DNA of 64,000 bases from Acanthaster planci (GCF_001949145.1 NW_019091362.1:9192323-9256322); one strand, 5' to 3'. Positions 26,201 through 37,153 are shown, numbered from the stretch's first letter. Notes: a model not told the origin generated them from the sequence alone. Translations and numbers: made by a program.

Positions 26201-27431
26201 TTAAAAAAAGTCAAAGAACAAAACTGGCAAAGACAAAACAACAAAGCATGACACCACCAAATGAAAGACACACAAGGACACATCAGTGCATGTCACAAAC
26301 AAGACAAGACAAAGCAACATACAAGACAATTATGACAGGATAATGAAAACCAATTCAGGATAGCCAGTCTGTCTTCACAGGTCAGAGCTCCTTGTCTGGA
26401 ACTGAGGATGAAACGAAGGGCAAGTTTTCGAGTAAACGAGTGGAATGCTTTTGAACTGTAAACCAAGTCCATTATTCTGGACCCTGCACGTACAAAATAC
26501 AATTTAAGGGGAAGCCCAAACTTTCATCACAATGACCTGACTTCCCTGATATTTGTACACATTGAAAATTGTCTGTTAACAGTACCAGACTTTCTTGGGG
26601 GAAAAGTGTCGAATGTGGTGCACTTATCAGCACATGTAAATAACCTGACGAAAGCTACAAGTATCGTATGTCAGATTTGTTTTGAACTCACTGCTTCAGT
26701 GTGTATGGGGTGCGTGGCAAACAAGACTGCGGTCACAGCAGTGGGTGTAATCTCGGCAAACACCACCATCTGACATATGTAGGTGAAGAGGACGCTGACA
26801 GTGGCATGAAGAACAGTGTTAACCAAATGGTATCCAAAGGGATGCAGCCCGTGGATTATGTAGTTCAATCTGAAAGGCAGACACAACCAGTGGTGAATCA
26901 AAACAAAAGTTATAATAACGAATATCTACATGTATACAGCATCAAAATCTACCTAAAAAGACACACATGGCAAAGTGTGACCTCACCTACAAAACGAAAA
27001 TATTTTATCAAATATCCTTGGCTTAAACATACGTACATCGACACAACAACACACCTGAACGTAATAACACAGAGTGGTCTGTATGATTTGTGGCTACTGT
27101 TGTCCGTCATCGGTTTGCCCCAAAAATCATCCACCAGAAGATTCCGAAGTGGCGTATCCCCTCGAACGTCGCGATTGTTCTGGATGGCAAAAATATCGTC
27201 GTGGACCAAATTATGGTTGAGTGTGTTGGCATAACACAGCAAAGCCACAGAGAAGACTGCGCCATACAAGCAAATGCTGACTCCAGGAAACGGCACCGGC
27301 GACCAACTGGAATCCTTGGGAGGGTTCTGAGGGGAGTGGCTGGGAACAGTCCCATATGGTGGACGGTGCAGTTTGGCCGCTGCCCCTCTCTGCTGCTGTT
27401 TCTTAATGGCTTGTCTCTGACGGGGAGCCAT
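8228..27431 (-). CDS. TMTC1: TMTC1 orthologue: transmembrane and TPR protein O-mannosyltransferase, 17 coding exons, complete
   Basis: TMTC proteins are ER multi-pass O-mannosyltransferases with a C-terminal TPR array; cadherins are the known substrates of the family. Coding exons in order: 27055-27431, 26692-26869, 25324-25397, 23965-24135, 22656-22728, 21802-21905, 20930-21119, 19982-20103, 19527-19694, 18321-18434, 17614-17760, 15254-15465, 13564-13699, 11718-11862, 10328-10465, 9868-9993, 8228-8440. All introns are GT-AG and the phases agree, giving 895 residues and stop TGA at 8228. Visible features: first TM about 52-68, VHDD (76-79) in the first lumenal loop, DFWG 102, SHKSYRP 113, HPIHTEA 179, VVGRAE 189, FNIWLLLCP and IPLVES, PFLPASN and VGFVVAERILY, MGYCILF, then about 10-12 TPRs from residue 487. 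TMTC1 rather than TMTC2-4 is favoured by RFLSYSYL, DVRNLATI, ESLFRSGLETLPHNAK and the end NIAKLDRAEKRL. The start ATG has a strong context (AAAAATGG) and is the first in-frame ATG. Confidence 0.95.
10552..11141. mobile_element. piggyBac-like MITE, copy 1 (TTAA-flanked), in a TMTC1 intron
   Basis: The 590-base copy starts TTAA-ACACTTGCC and ends GGCAGCAAGTGG-TTAA. It is a diverged copy of 32166-32766, sharing blocks such as AACAGGGCC, TTGTTTTGAAACA, CACACAGCACC and AATCTGGCCCCTATTGAAAA. TTAA at both ends with C-rich inverted termini is the signature of piggyBac-type elements. No transposase frame is present. It lies between TMTC1 coding exons 10328-10465 and 11718-11862. Confidence 0.75.
12367..12676. 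mobile_element. Short MITE with GCGTTCGATTAGC ends, copy 1
   Basis: About 310 bases, present in reverse orientation at 44063-44378. The ends are GGTTGCATTCAATAAGCTT and GAAGCTAATCGAACGCACCC, imperfect inverted repeats of each other. The motif GCGTTCG(A/T)TTAG recurs inside, as do TTACACGTGTAAG and CATCACGTGATG palindromes. Non-coding; located in a TMTC1 intron. The superfamily cannot be fixed because the target duplication is unclear. Confidence 0.65.
15699..17492. mobile_element. 1.8 kb non-autonomous Tc1/mariner-like element in a TMTC1 intron
   Basis: The left end CAGGGCAGAATTTTAGCTGA and the right end (ending AAATTCTGACCTG) are imperfect inverted repeats of about 30 bases including ACACGCTAA/TTAGCGTGT. 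TA flanks both sides (15697-15698 and 17493-17494). The interior has several GACACGCT and CACGC blocks near the ends but no frame long enough for a transposase, so it is a deletion derivative or a long MITE. It sits between coding exons 15254-15465 and 17614-17760. Confidence 0.6.
20497..20825. other. Assembly gap (329 N)
   Basis: A run of N lies inside the TMTC1 intron between exons 19982-20103 and 20930-21119. The flanking exons join in phase 0 without it, so no coding sequence need be missing here. Frames reported across it are meaningless. Confidence 0.99.
21446..21610. mobile_element. Short foldback repeat, copy 1 (related to 24519-24695)
   Basis: It begins GGGAGACTTTGGAACACTGG and ends with a loose inverse (CACCAAGCATCTCAGTGTCC). 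The interior has repeated GCTCAGAAC and TTCAGAAC blocks. The same arrangement is found at 24519-24695 with better preserved ends. About 165 bases, non-coding, in a TMTC1 intron. Confidence 0.5.
22988..23120. repeat. Imperfect foldback repeat in a TMTC1 intron
   Basis: The left arm (CATACTGATGACG ... GTTTACAAGTGTGCTTTCC) is imperfectly inverted on the right (AAGAAAGTGCACATGTAAAC ... ATGTCATCAGTA). It looks like a degenerate MITE of about 130 bases. Confidence 0.4.
24519..24695. mobile_element. Short foldback repeat, copy 2
   Basis: The left end GAGACTTTGAGACCCTGGTGG pairs imperfectly with the right end CCACCAAGCGTTACAGAGTC. The interior repeats GCTCAGAAC blocks, as in the copy at 21446-21610. 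Non-coding and inside a TMTC1 intron. Confidence 0.5.
24820..24905 (+). repeat. Two-copy tandem repeat, period 45
   Basis: The block starting GCACAATACTCTGGCACTC occurs at 24820 and again at 24865 and is nearly identical to CAATACTCAC at the end. Confidence 0.8.
25474..25933. mobile_element. Long-TIR MITE family, copy A (in a TMTC1 intron)
   Basis: About 460 bases, also found at 43463-43926 and 61706-62170. The left end GCTGAGCTCGGGTGGCTTGT and the right end (GAACAGGCCGCCTGAACTCG) are inverted repeats, and inverted similarity continues inward (GCTCGAACACC against the C/G-rich right arm). Conserved blocks in all copies: TTTGTTGTTCGTG, TTCGAGAGTTAATGTT, AATCTCACGAGTTTT and GTGTGTGATCCTGTTC. 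No protein is encoded. This copy is the most diverged in the arms. Confidence 0.75.
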
Positions 27432-30291
27432 TTTTATGGCAAATGCTGGTGTGTGATTTTTAATCACTGTTGCACAGCCTATCTTGTTACAAAATCTGAA
27501 GCACCTTGCACACAGTTCTCCAAACAGTTGTGATTGCACTTCCCTTCAAGAATGCATTGCCACAGCATGTTGACTTACAACATCGGTGGCATGCAAGTCT
27601 CCTGAACTAAAGCCAACTGTAGACTCACTGGCACTGTCTCAGTCGGGGGTTCCATAGCAAAAATGTCTCATTATGATTACACGTATGCCACCCCCATGAA
27701 GAATTCCTACAGCTTTATCTACCATCCTTGCGGTGAGCATATCTGTGGGGAGTTGGCCTATAGGAGTGTGAGTAGTTGGCAAAGTTCACCGGCATTTCAG
27801 GCATGACTCCATAATTCACACACAATGTAAGCTGGAACCACAATACTGTCTCTGTGGGGAGGGGAAAAAAAGGGCAAATATTGATTCATTAAACAATGAC
27901 AATTTTACAGGCTCCCCAAAATGATAGATGGATGCCTTCCAGGAGACCATTATTGCCGCAATGTTTCCCTCAGAGGAGAATGGAGACTTTTCTTTACACT
28001 GGAGGCTTAGTGAAACATATAACAGATGTCTGCTTTGTGCCTCTGTAATGCGTTGTGGCCCATATCACTTGAAAGGTATTTCAGAAATGTCAGACCATAA
28101 CAAAGAACGAATGGAAATGGCTCACGACATTTGCAGTGCTGAAAGCCATGTACATACATGTATAGCACTTGAATATACAATGTATACATACTGGGGTACA
28201 CGTACCAGTAATGTGTACAGTACATGATGCACAATGTGTATACGGCACACTTTGACTGAGTCAAGTCACAAATGTACATGTGTACATACATGTAATATTA
28301 ACATGTGAACATTCAGATCAGTAGTATTTTTGATCTTGGCCATGTAGCTACCGGTACACTTTTGTTTCTCAAAGTACACATACTGTACATGTTCGTTAAA
28401 CACAAACATATTCATAGAACTCTTCTAAGCAAGTCAAAATTCTTAAACATTGCTACAAACATGATGTACTTGTACGTGTACTGTACTTAATTCAAGTTGG
28501 ACATTTTGGGGATGAAGGAAACTGAAAGGGTTTGACTTTTTAAGGAAAGAATCTAATCCTCATTAATGTTATTAGACGGGTGCAAAATTTTAAAGTTGGG
28601 AGTGAGCACAACATTCTCATGATTAAAAGTCACGACCTGGCAAACTACAGCACCCCCTTTCGTATGTCTGTGGCAAGTGATTTTTGTACAGTGCTATGAT
28701 GTCATTTTTACGTTTTTATGCTATTTATAGCCCTGTTGTACCTGGGGTCAAGACCTTGACAGATTACGTGCTTGTGCAATGGAAGTACGTAAAAGACGTA
28801 ACTTGTTACATGTTTATTTACACCCCAGAGTTTGAAGTATTTATACTCTTCAAATGTTGGCTTTAATGTACATCGTACATGAAAACGGTTAGATTTAGCA
28901 GATGACTAGGAATGGCTTATGATCCATAAATTCATTTCTAAAAAGTACTTGTGCACATCCTGTGCAGATGAACATCGTAATCAACACTTATTTCACATTT
29001 TGGCACAGCAACCTTCCTACCCTACCAGGGGTAGAATTGAGAGGAAACTTGGAAGGCAGTCACACAGAAAAGGGGTATGTCTCGTGCTCCATGCGTCTCT
29101 CTCTCCCCAACAAAAAAATGCATGCAGTGCTGCCTTGAAATATACTGTAGCTATGGTGTCAACATCACATTGTTGTGGCTGAAAGATGACTACAGTACAG
29201 TAAATTGAAAAAGGTTGGAGAATCAAAGTTACAATATTTCAAACATTTAGTGATACTTTTTAAGAGTAGTCAGTGATGACATCATCACGTCAGTGACAAG
29301 AATGTCATCCGACACTCAATTTTCACGGGGAAAATTTCCACAGTGGTTGGTGTGGAGGCTACCCTCGATAGTGTAGGTTGACAGGGGATAGTTGAAAGAT
29401 TATGTACATACATGTGCTGGAAAATAGGAAATTTGACCGACACCGCTTTATATGGGGTAAAATGTAAAAATAACATTTTTATTATAACACATTCTCATAC
29501 TATTTACGGGTGTGACTTTCCTGTATAATGCTCATAGCGATTTCAACAATTTTTGAATGAGATACATGTACATGTTGCTAAAAAAATATGCACACATACA
29601 TTAAATAGATCTCCTAGATGTAGAATAGCCTCCTCCTGGGTCGTATCTATTATTATGCAAATGAACTTTAGTCAACACACATGTGGGTTTGTGTGTTGCA
29701 ACAAATGGGCAAGATATAGTGGAAGTACCAACATAATAGCTTTTACAAATGAAGAATTTGGAAAGTATGTTATTTTCCAAAGGGTACATGTATGAATAAT
29801 TTTGAGCACAACAGTAGATATTCACTCATAAAGTTAACAATGCCAAATTTGGAAATATATCACAGCAATGAAAACCAATTTAAAGTGTGCCCTCTCTTGA
29901 TGTTGAATTGATTTCTGGAAGTACACAAACGCACATGGCATGTACATGGAAGTCCTTGAAGTAGCCACCCACTCTCCCAACTCACTGAAAATGGGCCACA
30001 TACGTGAATGAAAAAACATCTCAGAAGGTCTCTGAAAACATGCCAATCTGGACTTTTTATTTGTATTTTTTGTGTTTTGTTCCCAATTCAACAGGCCTGC
30101 CTAAAGTACAAAGTAAATGTACATGTGTACGTGCGTACCAATCTTCGTGTATAGTACATGTATATTCCAGCAGAGTTAAAAAGCCACTGTAATCAATTTG
30201 TTTTAATACAAACCTTCAAAATACACCTGTGTGTCAGCTAAACTTATTTTCAACTTTTGTTTCAAGAGTGAACGTGCATTTTACTTTTCCA

Positions 30292-31203
30292 TATTCGTGA
30301 ACAAAACTGTAATGTCATGGACGCCCCAATGTTACATTGGTTAATATCCAGAAAGTCCAGTATTTTTTTTAGATTTTGCCGGACTCGGATTTTCTCTTCT
30401 TTGCTGATTCATTGTTCTGTACATAGCAATAAGCAAGTATAAATCTCTCTCAGAAATGTTTTCAGACGGTAAATTCTGGATTTACAATTTGAACAGAAAC
30501 ATCTATGCACTGAACCATGTTATCCCTGGATGACTTCACAGCCACACCACATTCAGCTATCCAGGAAAGCATGGATAAATTTACTTGTTTAAAATGTGCA
30601 CTTTACAATGCATTTAACCAAATAGGAATGTAAGATGTATTGAAGAAGCATACAAAGTTGAAGAAAAATTGTCTCTGAAAAGTTGATTGCAGAGCTGTGA
30701 AAACACCTGCTAGCAGAATTTTTCTCTTTAAAGGAACCAGGAAATAGAAATATTTTTTATAAATTTTACTAAAAACCCTTGAAATTGCATCTTTTGGTTT
30801 CAATTAACCTCATTTTAATTTTTTGTTTTGCAATTTTAACCCATATTTTGATGCTTTTTGCTTTTATGCTAAGCATATTTGCATATTCATGAGCAAAACT
30901 ATGATGTCATCAGGCACTGAATTTCAATGTAGCACTAATTTGTGCACAGAAAATTTCTAAATTTTTTTAACCACTGCTATGGCAGCTTTTATTTTCTTTG
31001 GCAATTTATTGCTGTGTGAGTATATGGCAATAATCCAGCAAAAATCCTTTTCACAGAAATGTTCCCAGATAGCAAATTTCGGATTCACAAATTGAACATG
31101 AAAACATGCAACCTGAACCACGTCTTCCTGGATATACATCAAAGCAAAAGCGCCCTCACTTGTCCAGAAATGCTTGGTCAATTTTAATGTTTGAAAAAGT
31201 GCA
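30292..31203 (+). repeat. Diverged direct repeat, two units of about 310 bases
   Basis: 30292-30602 and 30884-31203 share an ordered series of blocks: GAACAAAACT or GAGCAAAACT, AATGTCAT or GATGTCAT, CAGAAATGTT, ATAGCAATAA or ATGGCAATAA, AATTTGAACA or AATTGAACAT, CTGAACCA and a final GTGCACT. Similarity is moderate, implying an old dispersed or duplicated repeat. Confidence 0.5.
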
Positions 31204-32165
31204 CTGTTAAGTTCACGTACATGTAACTCAAAAAAGATGTCAAACAGTCTTCATACATGGAAGAAGAGTACAGAGATACACAAAAAGTGATTCTGAGAAA
31301 AATTCATTTCCTTGTTCCCTTAAATGTGTCCCTGACAAGAAGTATTTTTCTCAGGCCTTCACACAGGTTTCACGCCATGTGTTCACATTTACCAACTGTG
31401 ACTGTCTTGGCCAATGTACCGTGATTCCACCTGTTAAAAATTCTGGATCCAATTATGCTGGCAATATACTGGTAGAGCCAGTCGTCACATACCAGGTATA
31501 CATTGTACATGTTTGTACATGTATTCACCAATCATCAAAACAACGATCTTGCACACAGGTACTGCATATACATGTAAAGTACTGTGAAATACACTAACTG
31601 CATCTTGAATTTCATATTACAATTTGTTTTACAAGGCTGGATTATCCATTAGGTAAAGTAGGCACCGCATGTAGGTCTATAGTTTTAGCATAGTCTACAT
31701 GTACATGTACCGAAAAAAATTAATTGTCGATTTCGGGAAAACTGCAAACTAGGTAGCCTGATACAGCTGAGCATCTACACTTACACCTGTGTATGAAATG
31801 CAAGTCTCCCAAGCTTGCCGGCACTGTGAAATTGGCACTGGTGCCTTGGGTGGAGTAAAAGGCCAACCAAACTCTACTGCAAAGGCCTGTGGGACAATTT
31901 TAATATGGAATTTGAGTAGGAGGCCTATAATCCCACCTTTCCTCAATACACACGTTAGCTTCCTCAACACACCACAAGGCAATCCGAAATGGGATCCCAG
32001 TGTTTATATTTCCTCCTTACTAATTTGGGAAATCCCTGGTCCACCAAAAACTACTGCTGAGTAACCATTTCCTGTGTTGCAGTTACATGTAGATAGGTTT
32101 ACCCACAACTATTTAAAGTTCTCAACATCACAGATTCTTAAACTACGCGTGACCATGCACGAACA

Positions 32166-32766
32166 TTAACCACTTCCTGCCCAGGGATTCCGGACAGGTA
32201 CGCTTTATATGTGTGGCCGGGGTCTCCGAACTCAGGCAAAGGGAACAGGGCCTTGTAACAAAAGAGCGTACTTGTAACAAAAGACAAGGTTGCTGGGCGT
32301 AACCAACATTTTTTCACTCTCAAAAGTGGAGATAATCCAGCCTTGTTTTGAAACAATATACCACAGTTTGGGGCATTTAGAGCGAGCGGATTACCACCGG
32401 GGACAAAAACGCTCAACCACCGCAACGATGAGTCACACAGCACCACTGCATGCTAATCTGGCCCCTATTGAAAAGAGGTCAGCATCACACTGAGCCAGGT
32501 TCGTGGACATACATGTAAGAAAGTTATATAACACCGCACAATCTGGGCTCTTTTTATGAGGCTGCAAACCTAGCTGAAATACTCCGGCGTCAATAGATTT
32601 TGTCTGTCAGGCTAGAGGGGCCACCAGACAGTCCTTCACGTGTTTGTAAGTGTCAAGTAAATGAAGATAGGAATTTTCAAAGAATTTTAAAAAAACAGAA
32701 AAAAATGATAAATATCCCGGCCCAGCATCATCAACATTGATAACTGCCAGGGCAGGAAGTGGTTAA
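32166..32766. mobile_element. piggyBac-like MITE, copy 2 (TTAA-flanked)
   Basis: The left end TTAACCACTTCCTGCCC and the right end GGGCAGGAAGTGGTTAA are perfect 17-base inverses that include the TTAA target. The 601-base interior matches 10552-11141 in blocks and has no transposase. The intact termini suggest this copy is younger than copy 1. Confidence 0.85.
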
Positions 32767-33004
32767 AGTGTAAACAATACTTCAAAGAATTGAGCACATA
32801 TTGCAACAGAATAAAAACACATTTGCTTTCTTATTGAATAGCAAAATCATTTAATACACATGCATGTACGTTAACAAAAATGGCTGCGGGATTCTGGATG
32901 TATGTAAGTAGCAAGGAAAGAAAACCATTTTCTCCACAACAGAGAATTTTGATTTAATCTGTACCTAGTATACATCTAACTGAGAATATTTTGCTGGAAA
33001 ATAC

Positions 33005-33075
33005 TATATTTACAAGCTTGCTGTTTACAAAATTTAGCTTGCTGTTTATAAACTTTAGTTTGCTGTTTAAAAATT
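33005..33075 (+). repeat. Short tandem array, about 23-base unit, three copies
   Basis: Repeats of GCTTGCTGTTTACAAAATTTA and variants (GCTTGCTGTTTATAAACTTTA, GTTTGCTGTTTAAAAATTTA). Confidence 0.65.
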
Positions 33076-33291
33076 TAGTAGCATATAAAGACAAAAAGAA
33101 GCTTATCCTCTCAGAGCTCTTATTTTCAGGCATGAGTATTCAATAAAGTACACCATATAGGTACAGCGGCCACAGTGTCTGGGGCTTAAGAGAAAAAAAG
33201 GATTTACCTGTACATGTCCTACAAAGACACAGAGGCTCTTCCTTGAAACACTCGTCAACACAAATTCAAATGAATCCAAATTTATTAACAG

Positions 33292-33483
33292 TTCTCTGAA
33301 TTTCCTATTCTTTTTAACAGTTCAGCGTCTTTCTCTGAATTTCCGGGGTTTTTTGGTTTGCCGTCTTTCTCTGAATTTTTTTTCTTGTTAATAGTTCAGT
33401 GTCTTTCTCTGAATTTCTAGGGTTTTTGCTTGGTGTATTTCTCTGAATTTCCGATTTCTTTTTACTAGTTCAGTGTCTTTCTC
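33292..33483 (+). repeat. Degenerate tandem array built on TCTTTCTCTGAATTT
   Basis: Five to six units, spaced about 35-45 bases, each carrying (CAG)(C/T)GTCTTTCTCTGAATTTC followed by a T-rich spacer. It is a pyrimidine-rich minisatellite. Confidence 0.7.
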
Positions 33484-35583
33484 TGGACTTAAGACTTCTT
33501 AAGCTTCAAACTATGAATCTACAACATGTATCAGACCACTCTCATTTTGCCTACAATTTGTATGGGCGCCCAAAAAAAGCAGCAAACTTATCGTTTGGAT
33601 GTTTTTCACTTTTACTTCAAATTCGTTCAAAATGTGCCAGTACCTGTTTACATGTATTTGTCTCATTAATTTCAAAGAGGGTTGTACTCTTGTTTATTGG
33701 TTTAATAGATGTATGCGTGTGATTGTATGGTGTTTTGATAGCTGCTTCAGACTTTTAACACAATTTTTGAATATTGTTGTTCTTTTACTTTTGTACTGAC
33801 GGCCAGTCAAAGTTTTAGCAGCCACTTGTGTATGCAGCAGCAAGAAAAACACAACCACTGGTGGTGGAAATGGCAGGGGGGGTGTCTGGGGGCTAGTGGA
33901 ACATCCTCCCCCCACTTTTTTGACTGGGAGGGCATGCCCCCCACACTTTTTGCAGGGCTTATAATGAAGCGGGGCTTCATGGTTCAGCCTATTAACGGCT
34001 GATGCCTGATGGTCTAACAACTGCCTCCCCCCTCACTTAGAAAGTCGTTCTGCCGCTGCTAAACAGAACTATGAAATCAAAAGAGGAGACCTTTTAAAGC
34101 TCAGCATCACTAATGACAGTTATTGAGTTAGAAGGCAATAACAGAAATGTCACTTAAAGGCACCCTTTTCAGATGTCCCAAGGTGTATCAGATTCATCAT
34201 GAAATTTTTTCCAATAAACAGAACAGTAGCTCAGAGAAAAATGTTCCCAAACACTACAGAATGACTGGAAGAGTGACATGTACCATTAACATAAAATAAC
34301 AACGCAGTCACTAATGAGTGAGCACTTACATGTACATACGTGTAAATTTACACGTAGGAGCCCCCCCTCAACAAATGTGTCAAAATGTGGCAAACTTTTG
34401 GAATGACCCGAATACCAAATTAAGTCCTTTTTTGTGAATAATATTGCCAAAGCAATCTTCCAACATAAGGAACATACACTGAATTCTAAAAGTCAGTATG
34501 GCCTCTTGTGCATTTATTTGCATTTGCAATAAATGGCTTGCACTTGCATTAATTTATTTATAATTCATTTTATCTACAAAGTGTGCCCTAAGTTTTATTT
34601 ACATGTACATGTAGGTGTATAAGCATTTGTTTTGGAAATTTGCATTTAACATACGTACATATACTTTGTTCACTGTTCCTTCGCACAGTCCAGATGAATG
34701 TACTATGTACACTCGTAACAGTACCTTCAGCAAACATTGTGAAGGACTATAAAAAGTATAACAAATGTTTAATTCATAACAGAACACAGCTTTCAATGTG
34801 CTTTTTATAGACAAGTGACACTATTCACACTAGCTAACGTAGGAGGAATTCATAACAGGTTGCTACATCAAACCATTCATTTCATCTCCCATGGGTCAAC
34901 GATAATGTACTGTACACCGTTTCCCATGGCATTTACATGTATATTACCAGGGCGCAATGCTCGTAAGATCAATACAAATTCAACAATCTCAATGCCTATG
35001 GTATTTTTGGAGTGCATTAATAAAGCTTTCGTTTCAACTAATCACAAGGCCTGCTCAGAACTTTACAAGTGGTTAGGGGACAGCTCAAGCTATTGTTTTA
35101 ACGCATCTTAGCAGTGTGTCAATTATCAACTGGGGTGGTATCTTTTAAGCTTTAGATTATTTACATGTAGGCCTTGAATTCCAATGGGTATTGGAACACA
35201 GAGCACAACAGGTTGATGCTTACCACTCTGCAATGTTTCTAAGACTAATAATGAGTAACATACATTTTTTATTTTACTTACAACCATTTTACAATAATCA
35301 TCATTCACTACACTGTAGGTCACGTTCAGTGTCACATACATCAAGTTACACGATACGCGTACTGGTATAGTACTGGTACATAGAGCGTTTGGAGACTGTT
35401 CTCCTCAGATTAATGCAACGTATGGCCAGACGTAGACAATTGTTAATTTTAAAAACACAAAATGAAATGATACTGTAAAAGGATCCAGCTGTTGGCATTG
35501 ATAAGAAATTACAAAGTAACTCAAGCGCTGATTATGCATGGCTATACATTTTGTACCATGGACTAATTTCTGGCAAATACAGT

Positions 35584-36726
35584 TTACTCAGTTACCGGTG
35601 TATCTGTTTTCTCTGGTACTTGGAAAGGCTTCTCTGCACTGCTGCGTGTACTGATAGATGGTTTATTTACTTTATTGGAGATTAGCCTCTTCAGAAAATC
35701 GGACGGTTCTGGGATATTATCCCACTTGCAGCGCAGGATACAACAAAAGACCGATTTAAAGTCATGGTGTTTACTTGCATAAATCAGGGGGTTGACACAA
35801 CTGTTGAAGACCAGGATCGCATAGGCATATGGCAAGAATGGCTCGGTGCCATTGACCAGCAGGCAGATACCAAAAGGAATCAGGCAGAGCGTAAAAGCAC
35901 AAACTATGTAGAACATGTTCTTTGTGACCTTGGTTTGGTGACGGCTCATCTGAGATCTCCGAAGGGTGCCTCGGCGAACAGGTGCCGGCTTGCCACTTGG
36001 GCTGTTCTCAGTAGCCACTGATTCTCCCATGGACAATTCAGCCGAGGCCTTTGGATGCTTGGTACTCTTGACAACGTGGCAGAGATGCCTCCAGATGGAC
36101 GCATAGCACAGGATGAGGATGAGGAAAGGGAGCGGATAGAACCCTAAAGCTATGATAAGATCGTAGTCACCAGAGCGGGGGTGGGTGGATGGAAATCCAC
36201 AGTGATGGTACTTCTTGTTATAGCCTATCTCACCAACATCTGCGAGTGGTGGGATGAGAGTGAGAAGCAGGGGGATGGACCATGTGACTACCAGCCATGC
36301 CACGATCTTCCTTGGTGTGTAGATGATGCGATAGGCAGATGCACGCCATTTGATCAGCAACAGGCGCTGCAGGCCAATGAAGGCCAGCGTGTACATACTG
36401 CAACCAATGGCTGTGGCCTGTATGGCTGCTGCCAAACTGCACACCCACGTGTTGAATGGCAGGCCATTCTTGCTGAGCGTCGTCGCAACTGTCCATGGGA
36501 GAGCAAGACATGTCAGCAAATCCCCTATGCTCAAGTTTACCACAAAGATATTGGTGGCTGTACGAAGCTTCTTTGACAGGGACATGGACAGAATAACCAG
36601 AACATTTCCAACAGTTCCCAGCAAGATAACAATCAGATATATGACGGCCACTATGACTCTCTGTGTGTAGTCACTAAATTCAAAAGGTGGACTTTCTGTG
36701 GAGTTGCCCATTTCCGTACTATCCAT
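35584..36726 (-). CDS. Class A (rhodopsin-like) G-protein-coupled receptor, intronless, orphan
   Basis: A 380-residue seven-helix receptor in one exon, starting at the ATG at 36726 and ending TAA at 35584. Seen directly: N-glycosylation sequon NST at 8-10, G40-N41-V in TM1, NLSIGD with D69 in TM2, W94 and C96 at the start of TM3, C176 in extracellular loop 2 (disulphide partner), P198 and P200 in TM5, basic third loop with SRHQTKVTKN, NPLIY 312-316 in TM7, and C328-C329 as possible palmitoylation sites. The DRY position reads Q120-R121-L122 and the CWxP motif reads CLIP (281-284), so two activation microswitches are altered. The NLSIGDLL TM2 style and short loops resemble the melatonin-receptor/GPR84/moody-like group. 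The ligand cannot be inferred. Antisense frames across it are shadows. Confidence 0.93.
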   Translation of the reverse strand: MDSTEMGNSTESPPFEFSDYTQRVIVAVIYLIVILLGTVGNVLVILSMSLSKKLRTATNIFVVNLSIGDLLTCLALPWTVATTLSKNGLPFNTWVCSLAAAIQATAIGCSMYTLAFIGLQRLLLIKWRASAYRIIYTPRKIVAWLVVTWSIPLLLTLIPPLADVGEIGYNKKYHHCGFPSTHPRSGDYDLIIALGFYPLPFLILILCYASIWRHLCHVVKSTKHPKASAELSMGESVATENSPSGKPAPVRRGTLRRSQMSRHQTKVTKNMFYIVCAFTLCLIPFGICLLVNGTEPFLPYAYAILVFNSCVNPLIYASKHHDFKSVFCCILRCKWDNIPEPSDFLKRLISNKVNKPSISTRSSAEKPFQVPEKTDTPVTE

Positions 36727-37094
36727 ACATGTAGTTGGTCACGAAGATACAAATAACAGTGGAATACCACTGATGACATGCATTCAAATACACGCACTAC
36801 TGAAACATGTACATGTACCGTATTTGTAAGACTGATAAATCTATAAATGACTACAACATTTTTAGCCCTAAAGAACATGTACCGGTAGCCAACAGGTCAA
36901 TCACATGATTGGTTTTTCCTCTTCCTTGATGTGGCAATAAGTAAACTGAAAGAGTTCTATATCCGGACACAACATGTCACTTGACACCCTGTGTACAAAC
37001 CCCATGAGACTGGTTTGCAAAATCTAAGTGTTTTCTAAACATATGTTTCATATGTTTTCAACCTGTTCGGGCCTCCAATTACATGTACCTACTG

Positions 37095-37153
37095 TAGTCC
37101 GAGTAACATAGACTCTACAAATCGCCGTTGTAGAGTCCGAGTTACTCGGACTA
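37095..37153. repeat. Hairpin: near-perfect inverted repeat upstream of the GPCR
   Basis: TAGTCCGAGTAAC ... ACTCTACAA is inverted as TTGTAGAGT ... GTTACTCGGACTA around a 7-base loop (ATCGCCG). It lies about 370 bases upstream of the GPCR start codon and is followed by an ACATGTAC-rich palindromic stretch to 37201. Confidence 0.75.

Larger units (their letters stand above)
27432..35583. other. Intergenic region between TMTC1 (5' end) and the GPCR (3' end)
   Basis: It holds ACATGTA-rich stretches (notably 28140-28300), a diverged direct duplication (30292-31203), a piggyBac-like MITE and two short tandem arrays. I see no exon with recognisable product. The TMTC1 promoter should lie just right of 27431, but no TATA box is evident. 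Confidence 0.5.

Noticed and set aside
27432-27539. N-terminal extension of TMTC1 to an in-frame start at 27539
   Set aside because: That codon is GTG, not ATG. The ATG at 27431 has a strong context and gives an N-terminus of sensible length before the first membrane helix.
36181-36576. 131-codon plus-strand frame opposite the GPCR
   Set aside because: It is the antisense shadow of the receptor and has no recognisable domain.
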